A stretch of DNA of 64,000 bases, taken from assembly GCA_013350335.1 (NCBI GenBank), contig CM023540.1, positions 18,605,828-18,669,827 on the forward strand, written 5' to 3'. Numbering within the stretch: the first letter of the stretch is position 1; every line of letters starts with the position of its first letter. The translations under genes were made by a program, and so were the position numbers. The DNA is from Chimonanthus salicifolius (Eukaryota; Streptophyta; Magnoliopsida; Laurales; Calycanthaceae). The notes below the pieces were generated by a model. That model had not been told where the DNA came from and made no database searches. It saw only the letters and a program-made list of their open reading frames with translations. Shown piece by piece: positions 32,067-44,734 of the stretch.

Positions 32067-32439
32067 ATTCATTCTAAACTTAATGCTAGTCATATATAAA
32101 TTCTCTTATTTCTCTCCATTTCTGAACCTTGAGTATATATCTTTCTCCTCTATTTTTTTCAAACTTATTACCCTATTTTGAGAAATTTATTTTATTATTT
32201 TGAATGGTAAAACTTGAAAGCTATAAGTTATTTCTTATTTTATACTTTTTTTTTTCTTTAGGCTTTTATATGATAAGTTGATTAGAAATAGAATAAAATA
32301 ACTTGGGAACATAATTGATATGATGGATGTAATAAACTTAGTAGTCATGATGAATGGGAAAATTTTGATTCATTTGATAAATCCTATAAAAAAATTATGT
32401 CCATAAATAATAAAATACTATGACTTAATACAATAAATT

Positions 32440-32925
32440 TAGGGGTGAAACTTGGGTCAAATTTTAACCTGACTTGGATGACCTTACCCAAGAAATTACT
32501 GGATTTGGGTCATGTATTTGTATATTTCGGATCGGGTCGAGTTGGAAAATTAAAAACCCATATGAAATTTGAGTCGGGTTGGGTTGAGAAATTTAAAGTC
32601 AACCCAACCCGACTCGACGTGAGTGCACCAAATTATAAAACAAAACTCGAGTTGACTCAGATAAAAAATTTGAGTTGAATTGGGTTGTGTAATTTGGATC
32701 GAGTCGGGTCGAGTTTAATAAATTTTGACATGAGTTAGATGACCCGAAAACTTGAAGGCTTGTAAGGGCCCTTATTTAATTTTTAAAGACCCGATACAAC
32801 TTCAAACGATTTAAGCCCACATGGGAACAAGTTGAGCATGGCCCCTATATTTGTGATTCAGGTCATAGCCTGAATTGACTTAGGTTCTGAAATGGCCCAA
32901 CCGAGTACTAATTTGTTATTTAAGT
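32440..32925. mobile_element. hAT-like remnant, copy A
   Basis: The left end TAGGGGTGAAACTTGGGTC and GGGTCGAGT-type interior match the element at 3945-4315. The right end is lost in copy A; copy B keeps it. Confidence 0.55.
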
Positions 32926-33110
32926 AGAAGATTAGATACTGCCCTACAAATCACAGGTATAAGAAGGAGAGGTCCAACTACTAAAACACAGAGGGAAGAA
33001 ATAAAAAAAAGACATCTTAGGCAATAGAGTTAATAATGGTATATATTATGATAGAGTCAAATGGAGAGAAATGAAAGTTACAAAGTCAATTCTAACGAAA
33101 TGAGAATGTG
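32926..33110 (+). pseudogene. RTE-type LINE C-terminal remnant, copy A
   Basis: One frame reads TGIRRRGPTTKTQREEIKKR and another segment YDRVKWREM. These resemble the GRGRPKxTW...DR..WR end of RTE-clade LINE proteins. It is short and degenerate, with a counterpart at 56130-56510. Confidence 0.45.
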
Positions 33111-36100
33111 AATTGTAATGATGATAATTATTGGAATTCTTATTTTGTCACTTGGATATTGTTATTAGGTGGGTTCAAATTTTGATCATCACGTGGTTCA
33201 GTAATGATCCCATCAATCATAATTAATAAAAGTAAGTCAATCATTTTTAAAAAATAATCAACAATATTCATTTTGACATACAGTAAGAATATCATATATA
33301 AAGATTAACGCAAGTAAGGGACAGAAGAGGTCAATTACAGGTAAGGGCAAAACTGATCCACATTTCGATCAATACTAGATGTGAAATTCTAATGGTATTC
33401 AAAACTTAAAATAATTTGAAATTTGTTTGCTCACTCAATTTTTTTAAAGTCTAAGGTATTCAGGTTTTTTAGAGTATTTGACTAAGTGGTTGGAGAATGT
33501 GCAAAAATTAAAGAGAGTGACCTTTATATGATGAGAATGTAATTTGAACTCAGAACCTCCTATAACTGCTTAGAGTTTAACCCGTCAAGCCAACCCTCTT
33601 GAACCCTTGGTAACCCATTTTCGAACTTGATGCTTTTCTTATTGGATTATAGCTATAAACACATACAGTGAACCAAGGCCAGACTTTGAAGATTTTACAG
33701 CCATAAGCTTGAGTGTGACAGACACTTGGGCCCAGGGGTGCAAAATTCGGCTTGGCCGATATCTCAGTCGATAAGTTTCTCTCTCTTCTTTTGCTTTCTT
33801 TTTTAAATATCGATATTTTTTATTATTTTATTTTATCTGAATTAAAAAATAAATAAATAATTCAAAAGGAAGCTGAATTTTTTTTTAAAAAAAATTGAAA
33901 ATGTAAATATCGGCTGAGATATCGACCCGGGCCTACCACTGATTTGATTTATTTTATTTTTTTAAAAAAAGACTGATATTAATCATATCGGACCGATATA
34001 TATCGCCGATATATCGATCATATCGGTCGAGAAATAGTATCTCCGACCGATATAATATGGTGTTTAAAAACCGATAAACGTATAGGCCGATATCTTTACC
34101 CCTACTTGGGCCATTCGAGCATGACTTTGTGTTTCAGGACTTGATAATCGACTTTGTTTAAGATGGACCACTGCTGTCCTACTCACTGCAGAGGCCCCAT
34201 ATCAAACCTCTGGATATCTAACAAATAGGCCTGACATTGTAAATTACACCCAAGCCTACAAATTAAAGACCCGATTGAAATGATGAACGAAATGATATTT
34301 GAGAGGTGCAAATTATGCAAAATACTGGAAGATGACATGAATGTTTCTATTTCTCAAGCTACTTATTTTTACAGTTGCTAGACTGTCTTTGGATCGTACA
34401 TATTCAGCAGGGGTCCGCTGAGATTTCGGGTCCAATAATTTCTTTACCCTGATATTCAGTCAGCTACACAGGGCAAATATTCAGGCATCTACATCGTGAG
34501 TCATGATTAATGGCAGCATTATTAGAAAGTTTTTTTAAATAATGATTTATTAAAAATCATCTAAATCGCATCAATCAAAAATTATATTTTTAAAGGTTAC
34601 ATAGTTTAAAAATTAAAAAATAAATTAAACAAATAAAATTTCAAAGAGCTTAAAAATTGCAGTTTGATCAATTTAAGTTTAGATCCACCGTGAGTTTCTT
34701 TTTTTTATTAAAAAGAAAAAATTCTACCTTATCACTCCATTTATATAATTGGACTTGGTTTGGTGTGGGAACCAATTTTTAAAGCTATTTGCTTTTAAGA
34801 CAGTTCAGTTTTAAAAACATTTATATCATCGTTACAACGAGGTTTCTAATTTTTTATAATTTTATAAATTTAATTTGAATATTACAATTTATCATGTCAT
34901 TAAAATGTTTTGCTGACTTGATGACTAAACATGATTTAATTTAACAGTTAAATCTAATTAGATAAAAATTATGATAAAAATAAATTAAATAAGTTATTTT
35001 TTAGATTGAGCAGCTCTTAGTACTCAAAACTCTTCTGTCATTCTTTTGATATATTATCATATACTCATGTAGTATTTAACGGGTATACTCAGAAAGTATC
35101 CATGAAAATAGTTTGTCGTATCTAAATATAAAGACTAATTTGGGTGAAAATTTAACGGTTATTAGATCTGTAATGCTTTATGTAGTGGAGTGTTGGACAA
35201 CGAAGAAAAACAAAAAAAGAGATAAGAAATAAAGAACAACCTGACTGACAGAAAATTAATTGACTGTATAATTAATGATAGGTCTAAGGAAAAAGAAGAA
35301 TTCATAAAATAGAGCTTCAAAACATTTTTTTTTTGAAAAAATTCTAAAAAAATTACAAAACCTTGAGAATTTCAAAAAATATTAATAAAATGATGATAAA
35401 TTACAAAAAATGTAGAAAAATCAGAAAAATTATACAAATATTTTGTTAACTTATTGACTTAGGTAATTAGTGTTATTTTTAAGTTATGAAATATAGATCT
35501 TCAAAATTAATTAATGAAATGATCGAAAATGATAAATTATTAGTTCATGATCATTAATCCCAACCCCATTAAATTATTACTGTCATCATGTTGTATAATG
35601 ATTCTTGATATAAAATAAAACATAGATAAACAAATTAGTAGCATATGTAAGTGTTGCTCACAGATGTTTTGACGTATTATGAGTTTGTGATAGGGCAATA
35701 AGATATTAATATTCTTTTATATTTTATAAATTTGTTAGAAATAAAAATGTAATAATATATTAAAATTTTATTGCAATCCTGTTCTTGATGGTTAGCTATC
35801 TATTTATATCTATATATTTCGAAATATTTAAAAATAATTTCTAATTAAATTAATAAAATGGTTTTTAATTTTTTTTTTTCAATCAATGCTATCCATAATG
35901 TTTTTAAATTAAATTCACAATCATAATTAAAGGATCGAATTTTATATAATATTATATATGACAATATATTAATAAATGCATCTCCATAGTGTAAAAAAAG
36001 TAGCAATAATTGTCCTTAATTTCAAACAGTCTCAAATCTCTTTTTCTTCAAAAAATATTAACTTCATGCATGTATTAATCACTTTTTTCTTTAAAGAACA

Positions 36101-36265
36101 TTAACTTCTTGCATGTATGCATGGATCTCAATGAGAGATAACGTAAGCGAGAGTTTAAATCTCGGCTGATATTTATATTTTTAATTAAAAAAAAAAAACA
36201 ACAATTTTTTTATTTTTTTAAATGAATTAAAAAAAAAAAAAAAGCCAACCGATTTTTCGACCCTT
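33111..36265. other. Spacer at the A/B junction
   Basis: No gene was found. It holds the SINE at 33455-33603, a TATCGGCCGATAT patch at 33745-34110, a copy of the 12870-13200 sequence at 34740-35060, and an RTE-LINE remnant around 35150 that keeps LYVVECW. From about 35300 to 36265 it is plain AT-rich DNA. Confidence 0.55.
33455..33603 (-). mobile_element. tRNA-derived SINE, minus strand
   Basis: On the minus strand there is an A box GGCTTGACGGGTT (33579-33591) and a B box-like GAGTTCAAATT (33541-33551), then ATATAAAGGTCACTCTCTTT as in the SINE at 15568. Same family, more diverged. Confidence 0.6.
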
Positions 36266-36471
36266 GATCATAAGTAGTATGAACCCACCACTGCATCCAT
36301 TTATAGAAAACGAACCCTCACTATAGATTATTATAAAGTACAATACCCATGGCTCAAAAGGAGAAACAATTTAAGATCCAGCCACAATGCTACAAACCCA
36401 CCACCTTATTTATCATCACATTTGTAACCACTATTGCTTATTTCATGGGAGTGGGCTATTTTCTTCTATTG

Positions 36472-36597
36472 TTAGAAAGTATAATCGTCGTTGTCACCGT
36501 CATTTGAACTCATTTCTGCACTGAGCTGCAATCTGGCCTCTGGATAAACGGGGCCTATTAATTCCTCAACCAGCAGAGCAACGACTTCATCCGCCAT
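36472..36597 (-). CDS. Possible microprotein, 41 aa (copy B)
   Basis: ATG at 36597-36595, TAA at 36474-36472. The protein begins MADEVVALLVEELIGPVYPE and ends in a short acidic tail (NDGDNDDYTF). Its first 34 residues are identical to the copy A frame, and the tail is two residues shorter through an in-frame 6-bp indel, which is what coding constraint predicts. Unlike copy A, its upstream region is uninterrupted and has a TATA-like CTATATAAA on the same strand (36621-36629). The TATA-to-ATG distance of about 24 bp is too short for a normal leader, which is the main objection. Family and function are unknown; no signal peptide or membrane segment is evident. It could also be the end of a longer spliced gene. 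Confidence 0.45.
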   Translation of the reverse strand: MADEVVALLVEELIGPVYPEARLQLSAEMSSNDGDNDDYTF

Positions 36598-36620
36598 TGA
36601 AGAATGGGTGGATTGTGGTG

Positions 36621-36629
36621 TTTATATAG
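36621..36629 (-). promoter_or_regulatory. TATA-like motif upstream of the microprotein frame
   Basis: CTATATAAA on the minus strand, 24 bp before the ATG at 36597. It is also kept in copy A at about 9747-9755, where a 3.8-kb element now separates it from the frame. Confidence 0.4.
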
Positions 36630-38863
36630 CAGTAACACCATAGCTATGGGTGGGGAAATAGATAAGATAGTCGATATTAAAAATGAAAGCTGACAAAGAC
36701 GTGAAGAATTTTTCTTTTTTAAATTCTATAAGTGAAACACACAAAAGAAGTGATTTGAATCGATTAGTGAGAGAACAGAATGGCATCATTGCTGTGCAGG
36801 CCCCCAAAATTTGATCAAACTGCAATGACCTGGTGTAATAAAAAATAAAATAAAATCCCTGCAAACTATACTAATCCCCCTAGTCTTGGTTCTAGATCGT
36901 TCGGACAGATTTAGGGCATCAAATGATATGAATTTTTTTCTTAAAAATAGTAGATAATTTCATTATGTTTTGTGTCAATACGGTCACGGATTGTATATAT
37001 AGTCGTTTTATGAGATATTAAAGCATCTGCAACGAGAATTATTTCTTACTTATCTTTGTTAATTTCTATAATGTAGGAGAACTGAAATTGACCCAATCAT
37101 AGTTTTATCCATTTTTTAAAGTGCCGATATATCGGTCGTACAATTATAATATCGGTTGATATATAGACCACAAAATCGCCCATATTATAAATATTGATCC
37201 AAATATTAGTTTTTTTTAAATTAAAATATTAGTGTTTCGTGCCACTGATATTTGGCCATATCATTCAAATATTGGTCATGATATCGGCTGATATTTTATT
37301 TTTTTTTCTATAATTTTTTTTATAAAAAGGAGTGCTTTTCTATTTTTAATTTTTTAATTCAAACAAATTAAATAAAGAAATTTTTTCTAAAACTTTTTTT
37401 TTTTAAAAAAGAGAGAGAATGATATCGGCAGAGATATTGCCATATCCAATGTCACCAATATCTCTGCCCCAACGATATTAAAAACCCTAGACCCAACTCT
37501 GGAAATTAAAAATAGGATAAAAGATTCGATTAGGCTTGGGCCCACTTATTTCCAACTGATAACCTATTTAAAAAGATGTCAAAGTTCGAATCAAGCTTTT
37601 GTGGTGGGGCTCAATTCTCATCTCGAAAGCTTTTTATTCCATACATTGTTAAGAACTTTATTCTCAGATGTTTTATTTTTTAAATTGAATCAAATCCTAT
37701 GATTTGACTTGATTGGATTTGAATAAATCTCAGGAGTTAATTCATCTTTTAAAATAATTAAGTTCATTTAATAATTAATGCATTTTTCTATTTTTCATTA
37801 TTATTATTATCATTTCATCCTTTTATTCTAGATATTTCATGTTTTTCTTAAAAAAATCTTGACTCGTTCATTGAACTCTTGAGATTTGCTTCTATATTAG
37901 ACAAATGAAATAAAAGACATAATAATAAAAAATATTTTAAAATGAGATTTTGCGAGTTTAGAAGAATTCGATTCAACTTTTTTCATTTTATAATTTAAAA
38001 ATAGAGAAAATTTATATAAATTTTGAATTAAAATAGAAAAATTATTATTATTAGTGATTTTGAAGGATATTGGTGAGATTCTTTATATTAGTATATAAAA
38101 ATAGAAAATTCTATACACAAATATGTGAATTAAATAAAATTATAAATCTCTTACAAATACCATTCACCGGAAGCACGTTCTTCTTCCTAGTGGTTTTAAA
38201 TTGTAATATGAATTTTTATTTTTTATACTTTTAATAAATTTACTTTTACATTTAAAACTTTCTCATGTTATATAAAGTTTATGTTAAAGTTACAATTTAA
38301 ATAATATAATTCAGTAATTGAATCTAGTTAGATTTAATTATAATAAAAATAGTTTTGTAAATTATTTGATTTTTTAAATATTTTTTTGAAAATAAAACGA
38401 ACAAAAATCTAAAGAAATTAAATGATAGCATTAACATGTATGCGAGTGTCCCATGTAGCAGAGTGGGAAGCAAAGATTCAGTTGAAGAGAAACTGTTTAA
38501 GCATTGTAATTTGCAAATTTGCAGCCGAAAGTCCTGAAGATAGGAAAAAGTTTTTCTGGATGAAGACCGGCATGCTGTTTCTATTGGCAGAGAGATATTG
38601 TAGGGCCTGAGTTTCCAATCCAAAATCCCAATTTAATAGGTGGAGTTGCCCAGTCACTTATAACTCTCTATTTTCCCCTTTTTCCAACCGATGGCAGGAC
38701 TCGTTTGCAACCCCAATACCCAGTGTTGCTGCTGGAGGTCCCATAGTAGGCACTTATGGAACAAGAATGTCCCAACCAGCAAAGTACCAACAGTTGTTGT
38801 AGTAGGGGAGGAGGTACCCATTCCGAAGATGGTCGAGGTAGCACTAGTAAACACCAAAGGTAT
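36630..38863. other. Gene-free spacer, copy B (matches 9760-11855)
   Basis: AT-rich; carries a TATCGG patch at 37110-37500 and the CCAACCGATGGCAGG version of the 11560-11860 sequence. A stretch at about 38265-38400 is private to copy B. Confidence 0.55.
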
Positions 38864-39120
38864 TGAGGGGATAAAATATGTAAATCAGACAATCAAGAAA
38901 TCAATCATACAAGAGAACATCGATTTTACGTGGTTCGGGAAGATTGCCTACGTCCACGGGGCGTGCTAAATCCACTATGAGGAACAATCGATCAGGTTAC
39001 AAGGATTACATCAATCCTACCCACCCTTCTCTCACAGTCTATCTTTCTCTTCTCTGTTTCTCTCCTAGAGAAACTGCACAGCCTAAAAACCCTAGGATGA
39101 AATAGAACAATATATATAGG

Positions 39121-41880
39121 TGATGTGAATTTTAAATTACTTCGCAAGCGTACGAACCAATTTATAGTATAGAGTATGAGTGCGAGGTCGTACCCAAGGG
39201 AAATCTACAAAATATATGTACGAAATAAAAAAAATAGCACTATTTAAAAATGATGTGATTTAAGGAAATAATTTTCTAAAACATTTAGTTATAATCTTAA
39301 TTTAGAAGAATGAATAGTTTTGATGAATTTTTGAGAAAAAGAAAAATAAATCAAGAATAAATAATTTTTTTACATAATCTACAATGGAATCGGGTCAAAC
39401 ATCGACGCGGCATATTATCCAATTTAAAAATAATAAAATCACGCCCTAGACTATGAAATGTTCTAGAGTTATAAAATATAATTCAAATTTATTTTCTATT
39501 AAAATTCTAATTAGAATTTTTATGTCATCCTTTAAATCAGATTTTTTTTCAATTCAAGCCTTAGGCTTGAGCGGGTTTTATACTTGTGTTTCCCCAAATC
39601 TAAAACAACTGTTATTGATAAGAACCTTAGATTGGAAAGACGGCAAGTCCCACTGATCCTAATAGGGGTTCTACTTTCCTTGAAAAAAAATTCTAAAATT
39701 TTTTTTTTTTTTTACATAAAGTTCATAAAAAGAATAAAAAATAGAATACAAATCATCATTATTAAATATTTTAATAACTGGGATCATCATAAATCTAAAC
39801 AAATGCCATGAATTTTTATTAATAAATTGGAAATGAAATACAATTCTTTTGGACTTGACATAAAAAATAAAAATAAAAATAAAATAACTTACAAGATTTT
39901 TTTTTTTCTTCTGTCTTTTGGTCGTCCAATTTCAGTCCCTTCGATGTCTTGTCCGGTTCAACTTTCAATGGACCCGAAGCCTTGAATTTATAGGAGAGAA
40001 GGGATGAGATAAGGGGTTCTTCAAACTCAGCCGGGATAAAACCCATTTAAATTCAAATACCGTGTAAACCTCTCTTTTATCCCGCTCTTCTCTATCGGCT
40101 AATCTCTTAACCCCATCTATCTTTGAAACCCAACTGCACGGCTGACTCTATCTTATCTCTTCTTCTCTTATCTTTTCTTTCTCATCTTTGAAACCCAGCT
40201 GCTAGCATGGCAGCTTCTGATCCTTATCCTCCTGCCTTTTCTATCTTCTGTTTGAGTTTCAAAGACAGTGAAAAACTCAGCTCTCTGATCTCTTCCGATT
40301 ATCTCTCTTTCAGCTGGCAACTCATCCTACTTCTTATCTTATCTTCCATTTCACTCCTTAGCCGAATTTGCTCTGTTCTTAGGTTCAAAAACTTTTCCTA
40401 ATCCTTCATCTTCTCTGCTGCTATCCTCTCTTATCTGGATCGGATAACTCCTGTTGGCTGCCCTTCTATCTCTTTCTTATCTCTTCCAAATTTGAACCCC
40501 AGCTGCTGCATCTTATCTTTTCTCTACTGTAACCCAGCTCTCTATTGAATTTTCAAAAATCAGTCACAGTTCCTCATCCAAATCTTATCTTTTTCTTTCT
40601 TATCCTCATCTTATCCACCGTCGCTGGCTCTGGATTTTTTTTTTTTGTTTCAGACTTTCCTCCACATTCAGCTGGATGCCTTCCTTCCTGGTTGAGAGAT
40701 AGAACCCAAGACCGATGAGAAGATCTTCTGCTTTCAATCTCTGCAACTGCCGATATCTCTAGATCTGGATCTGTGCTTGCTGCTTTTATCTTCTGTTCTC
40801 AGCTCTTCTTCCACTGTTCCGGCTCAGTCACTGCTGTAGATCCATCAAATTCCTTCTGCCGTTTATGGATTTCGACGTCCACCCGAATCTGCTCGGACTG
40901 CTGCTGTGCATCTGTCCTTCTCAGCTGGCTGCTCTGCTGGTTGCTCAGCTGGTCTCTGTTGCCCTATGTTTCTCCTCTCAGTTGCCTCCATCAGTGCTTT
41001 GTTCATGCTACTGCTGTGTGGCTGCCCTTGCCAGCTTCTCTCCACCGGTGGCTGCTCTTTCTCCCTCGGCTGCTGCCTGCTTTAGCCGCTCCATCTCTGC
41101 TGGTTGCTGCTGCCGCTGCCTCTGCTTCAGCCGGCTGCTTTCAGCTGGTTGCCCGTGTCAGCTGGCTGCTCTGCTGGTTGCCGCTGCCTGCTGTTCTCTG
41201 TCCATCTCAGCTGCTCCTCCTTGCCGCCCTTCTCAGCTGCTGCTCTGCTTCAGTGCTGAGATCGCAGCTGCCTGCTGTTTACTCGGCCCTCTTCTGCTGC
41301 TGTCCATCTGAGCTGCTTCTCAGTTTGGCTGCCCTTGGCCTTCCTGCCTCAAGTTCATTTGAGGTCCTCACACTGATTGCTGCATTGAATCCTAAGAAGA
41401 TAATGAGTTCCAATCCACTCAGATTCATATAGATAGACATAGCAGCTACTAAAACCTCAGCATTCTTTAATCGGCCAACCAACACAATGAGAAGCATGTA
41501 ATACCAAAATCTTGAACCATGGCTTTGAAGTTCGTTTACCTTAGTTCAATGAGTCCTGCAACCAGAGAAAGGTCAAAAAAAATAGAAAAGAAATGGAAAA
41601 AGAAAAGAAATAGAAATAGCTCTTTCAGGCGCGTCGGGCACCCCGATCGACAGTAAATGAGAAGGGTTAGTAAATGAGACTCGACGTTCACTCGAAATTA
41701 GACAATAAAATTTAAATATTAATCTGAGTGTAGAAGGTTGCAGGTTCTGAAACCCCACTGGTTTAACCAACTTGATCTGACCATTCTGAAGGTGATGTCG
41801 ACTGTATTTTTGACTTAACCAATTTTTATCATTTTTATTTTCTTTTTCTTATATTTTTAAAAATAAACTGTAAAACTAAA
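39121..41880. mobile_element. Sequence nested inside the LTR, probably a second retroelement
   Basis: It begins TGATGTGAATTTT and soon has TTCGCAAGCGTACGAACCAA and GCGAGGTCGTACCCAAGGGA, a pattern common at the ends of plant LTR elements. The 40080-41400 part is strongly C/T-rich with repeated CTGCTGCTG and CAGCTGG. The 219-residue frame there is a Leu/Cys/Ser low-complexity artefact. The right boundary is uncertain. Confidence 0.45.
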
Positions 41881-42055
41881 AACAAACCTAAACATATCTA
41901 ATATTTATAAAATAAGGAGTAATTAATCTAATATTAAAGGGTAAAATTGTAATTTTACGGTGTTCATCAATAGGCATACACATATTGGGCCTACTGGGCC
42001 TGGGCCCATAAAAAAACTAAAGCCCAAAAAGGGATTTGAGCCATAAAACCCAACA

Positions 42056-42069
42056 AACTCCACCTTGGC
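42056..42069 (-). other. Polypurine tract of the copy B LTR element
   Basis: The minus strand CCAAGGTGGAGTT directly precedes the LTR start TGTTGGG. It is nearly identical to the tract at 9288-9302. Confidence 0.65.
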
Positions 42070-42488
42070 GAAAAAGCCTAACACAACGAAGATTGTTGCC
42101 CTGAGTTTGTGAAACCTCCACCTGTTGTATAACACCACATGTTCCGCATCTTTTGTAAGACGCCCTATCCCCACGCCCTGGAACGATCCACCAGTCTTCA
42201 CTAAAACTGATTAGCCCAAACCGGCCTCCACCTCGACCATAACCGCTGAGGTTTCTGCCACTGTCGTTGACCCTCTACTGCTCCTTCAAAGAGCCGAAAA
42301 CAAATCCGCAATGCAAATCTGGTTGCTCCACCTTGTTTTCATTCTTCTTTGATCCGAGAACAAAGCCAAACATAATGAACCATGTGTTTCCAGGTCTTTC
42401 TGTTCTCCAATTTTCTTTCTGTGTCTTCTTCCAAATCCACACACGTCACTACGTAATCTCCTACTGAACTACCCTAATCTTTAGTCCC

Positions 42489-42640
42489 TTGGGTGCACCG
42501 AAAACGGTGGTTCTTCACAACCGAGTGGACTCGCGGGTGCATTAAGTGGTGGTCCCTCGGGTACACTAAAAATGGTGGTCTCGCGGGTACACCTGAACTG
42601 GTGGTCTCGCAGGTGTACAGGAAATCGGTGGTCCTACAGA
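42489..42640 (+). repeat. Degenerate tandem GGGTGCACC...GTGGT units
   Basis: About five units of 25-48 bp start GGGTGCACC / GGGTACACC / AGGTGTACA and end in GTGGTYC. The same units occur in the inverted arms at 5956-6180 and 8330-8549. GGTGCACC is a perfect palindrome. Confidence 0.75.
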
Positions 42641-43515
42641 CCACTGTTTTTTTTTTCCTTCTCAGATCTGTGAACAGGTCCGTTCAAGTTGGTTTTTTTA
42701 TTTTTTTTTCCCGGGCGATCCTCGGGTCTGGATCTCAGATCTGTTACCGCCACCGCCGTCTTTTCTTCCGGCCGAGATTTGCAGATCTGCTGCTCTATGT
42801 CCACCGACTGCTTTGTTCGCACTCTCAGATCTGATGATATCTACCGTCTTCTTCAGATCTTTGCTTTGCTGTATCTGAATGTGGAACCGATCAGAGAAAT
42901 CAGATCCGGAAAACCCTTCTGCTGTCCGCCGGTGTTTTGATTTCCGCCGCACGATGTCGCAGCAATCTCAATCTCAGATCTTGTGCTGCGACTGGGTCTG
43001 GGAGAAAAAGAACCTCTGTTCTCCGGCGCTAGTTCTTCCCACCGTCTGGCGTGATCTGCGATTTACCCTTATGTAGGCTGCAATGGAGTCGTGCGCCTCT
43101 GAAAACCTGATTGGAGACCGACACTGGTTGCCTCTCCCTTCATTCTCAGATCTAGGCTGCTCTGCACCGACGGGATTGTGCATGAGATTTAGCAGCAGCT
43201 CATACTCTCATACACTCAAACTCTTCTTTTTATTCTTTTGAGTTGGGCTGGGTCTTTGGATTTTTTAAACTGTTGGTTGAATTGGATTCTGACTTTTCTT
43301 TTTTGTATAGGAAGGGAGAGAGAGAGAGATTTATTTTGTAAAGATTTCAAGTGGAGGGAGTTACTGGGATGCTTCCTAAAGATTTTAAGAGGAGGAGTTA
43401 CTGATTTACAATGAAAAAGATATAGAATTTTGAAAAATCTTTTGTGGATCATCTCAATTTTTTAGCTCTGATGTTTGTGTTTGAACTCTGATCTTTTAAA
43501 GTAAGTTTGCTGTGT

Positions 43516-43516
<1 letters not shown>

Positions 43517-43555
<39 letters not shown>
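43517..43555 (+). repeat. (GA)n microsatellite, copy B
   Basis: About 39 bp of uninterrupted GA repeats, roughly twice the length in copy A (13542-13561). Confidence 0.9.
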
Positions 43556-43558
<3 letters not shown>

Positions 43559-44562
43559 GCATGAAAAAGCAGAGAAAAGTACAAGAAAGATGGTGGGGTT
43601 CTGAATTATTCCTATTACATGCATATTTTTTCTTGCTTTGGTTGTTGAAAAAAGAGAGAGGAAGAAGAAATCATTAAAATCTTCAAAGAAGAGTAGTAGC
43701 TTATTAAGTCGATGTTCTTCTGTTGATTCTTCTGTTTTCATTTTTTGTTTTTTGTTAATGTTGTTTTCTTTTTATTACTTCAAGGATATATCAATTTCCT
43801 GGTTTCTCTGCAGGATTTCCAGGGGGTTTCTCATTTTCTTGGTGGGTTTTGTATTTCTTCTCGTCTCCTTGTGAAATCACTAATTTCTGTGTCTGAAACT
43901 CTAATTTAGGTTTTGAATAAGGAAATAACAATTCTATGGGCACCCATGAGTTTTTAAGAGTTGATTAGATGTTTCTTAATTGTTTCTAAGTATTTTTTTT
44001 AATTTATTTTGCTCATGTTTAATTGTTCCATTGGTGGAGAACAATTAGGAATGACTCGTCAATATCTAATTTGGTAAATAAGGGTGTATATAAATAAATG
44101 ATGATAATGAAAGATGCCAACCATAGAAGATTTGTAGGACTTGACTGCCATGGCTTTGGATTTTGTCTTGTAAGTAAGGGTTGTGGGACACCCATAGAAT
44201 TCCAAGTTTAATGGCTTGTTATATATCTTAATTAATTTTAAATGAAATTTGAATTTCAAATTTTCAAACACTAATTAGACTTAGAATAAAATCTGATTTA
44301 TAGGCCAAACAGACAAACGGGCTCTTATCGGGCCGCGGACTGTCCGATAGCCCGTTCGGGCAGGACTCAAGACTATTCGGATCCTGTATTTCTGGGCTGG
44401 CCGTGGACGGTCAGATTATCCTTCCGGGCCGGGTCAGATCCTGTCAGGCCAGGCCTGATCAGGGTCCGATTACAGGCGTATCATGTATTATTTAACGGGA
44501 GTACTCACAAAGTATTCATGAAAATATTTGTCGAATTCAAATATGAAGACCAATTTCAATGA

Positions 44563-44734
44563 AAATTTTATAAAATGGTTAATAGATCTTTAATGCTCTA
44601 TGGAGCAAAGGGTTGGACAATGAAGAAAAATAAAAAAGATGTAAGAGATATAAAGAAAGACATGACTAAATTGATTGACTGTCTAATTAATGATTGGTCA
44701 AATGAAAAAGTAGAATTCAGAAAATCAAATAGAT
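44563..44734 (+). pseudogene. RTE-type LINE remnant, copy B
   Basis: The frame KFYKMVNRSLMLYGAKGWTM is open until a stop near 44734. The LYG.xxW core matches the RTE-clade C-terminal signature. Copy A has a stop at the Trp codon. Confidence 0.5.

Larger units (their letters stand above)
5608..35300 (+). repeat. Segmental duplication, copy A
   Basis: Sequence from GATCATAAGTAGTATGAACC onward recurs in the same order at 36266-59150. Matching landmarks are: 5640-5955 with 36280-36607; 9739-11855 with 36611-38860; 13155-16950 with 43182-47150; the CNL gene 16965-20168 with 47156-50323; 20250-21560 with 50400-51965; 21850-23000 with 52340-54060; 28470-28880 with 54815-55140; 32050-34700 with 55147-58280. 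Offsets drift from about 30.7 kb to 24.0 kb because each copy carries private insertions and deletions. The outer edges are approximate. Confidence 0.85.
38864..43181 (-). mobile_element. Nested, 5'-truncated LTR retroelement block, copy B
   Basis: Read on the minus strand, an AGATCT-rich interior (43181 to about 42660), GGTGCACC-type tandem units (42640-42485) and a distal interior are followed by a polypurine tract (42069-42056) and an LTR start TGTTGGGTTTTATGG at 42055. The LTR's R-U5 end (CCGTGGACGTAGGC, CCGAACCACGT, ending CCCCTCA at 38864) is separated from its U3 by 2.7 kb of other sequence (about 39121-41880), taken to be a second element nested in the LTR. Interior similarity to 5956-9738 (GGTCGAGGTGGAGGCC.., GAAGACTGGTGGATCG) shows the same family. 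The 5' LTR is missing. The block replaces copy A sequence 11855-13150. No protein-coding frame is convincing. Confidence 0.7.

Noticed and set aside
40773..41432. 219-residue frame rich in Leu, Cys and Ser
   Set aside because: Produced by CTGCTG/CAGCTG-rich sequence inside a nested retroelement. No family features.
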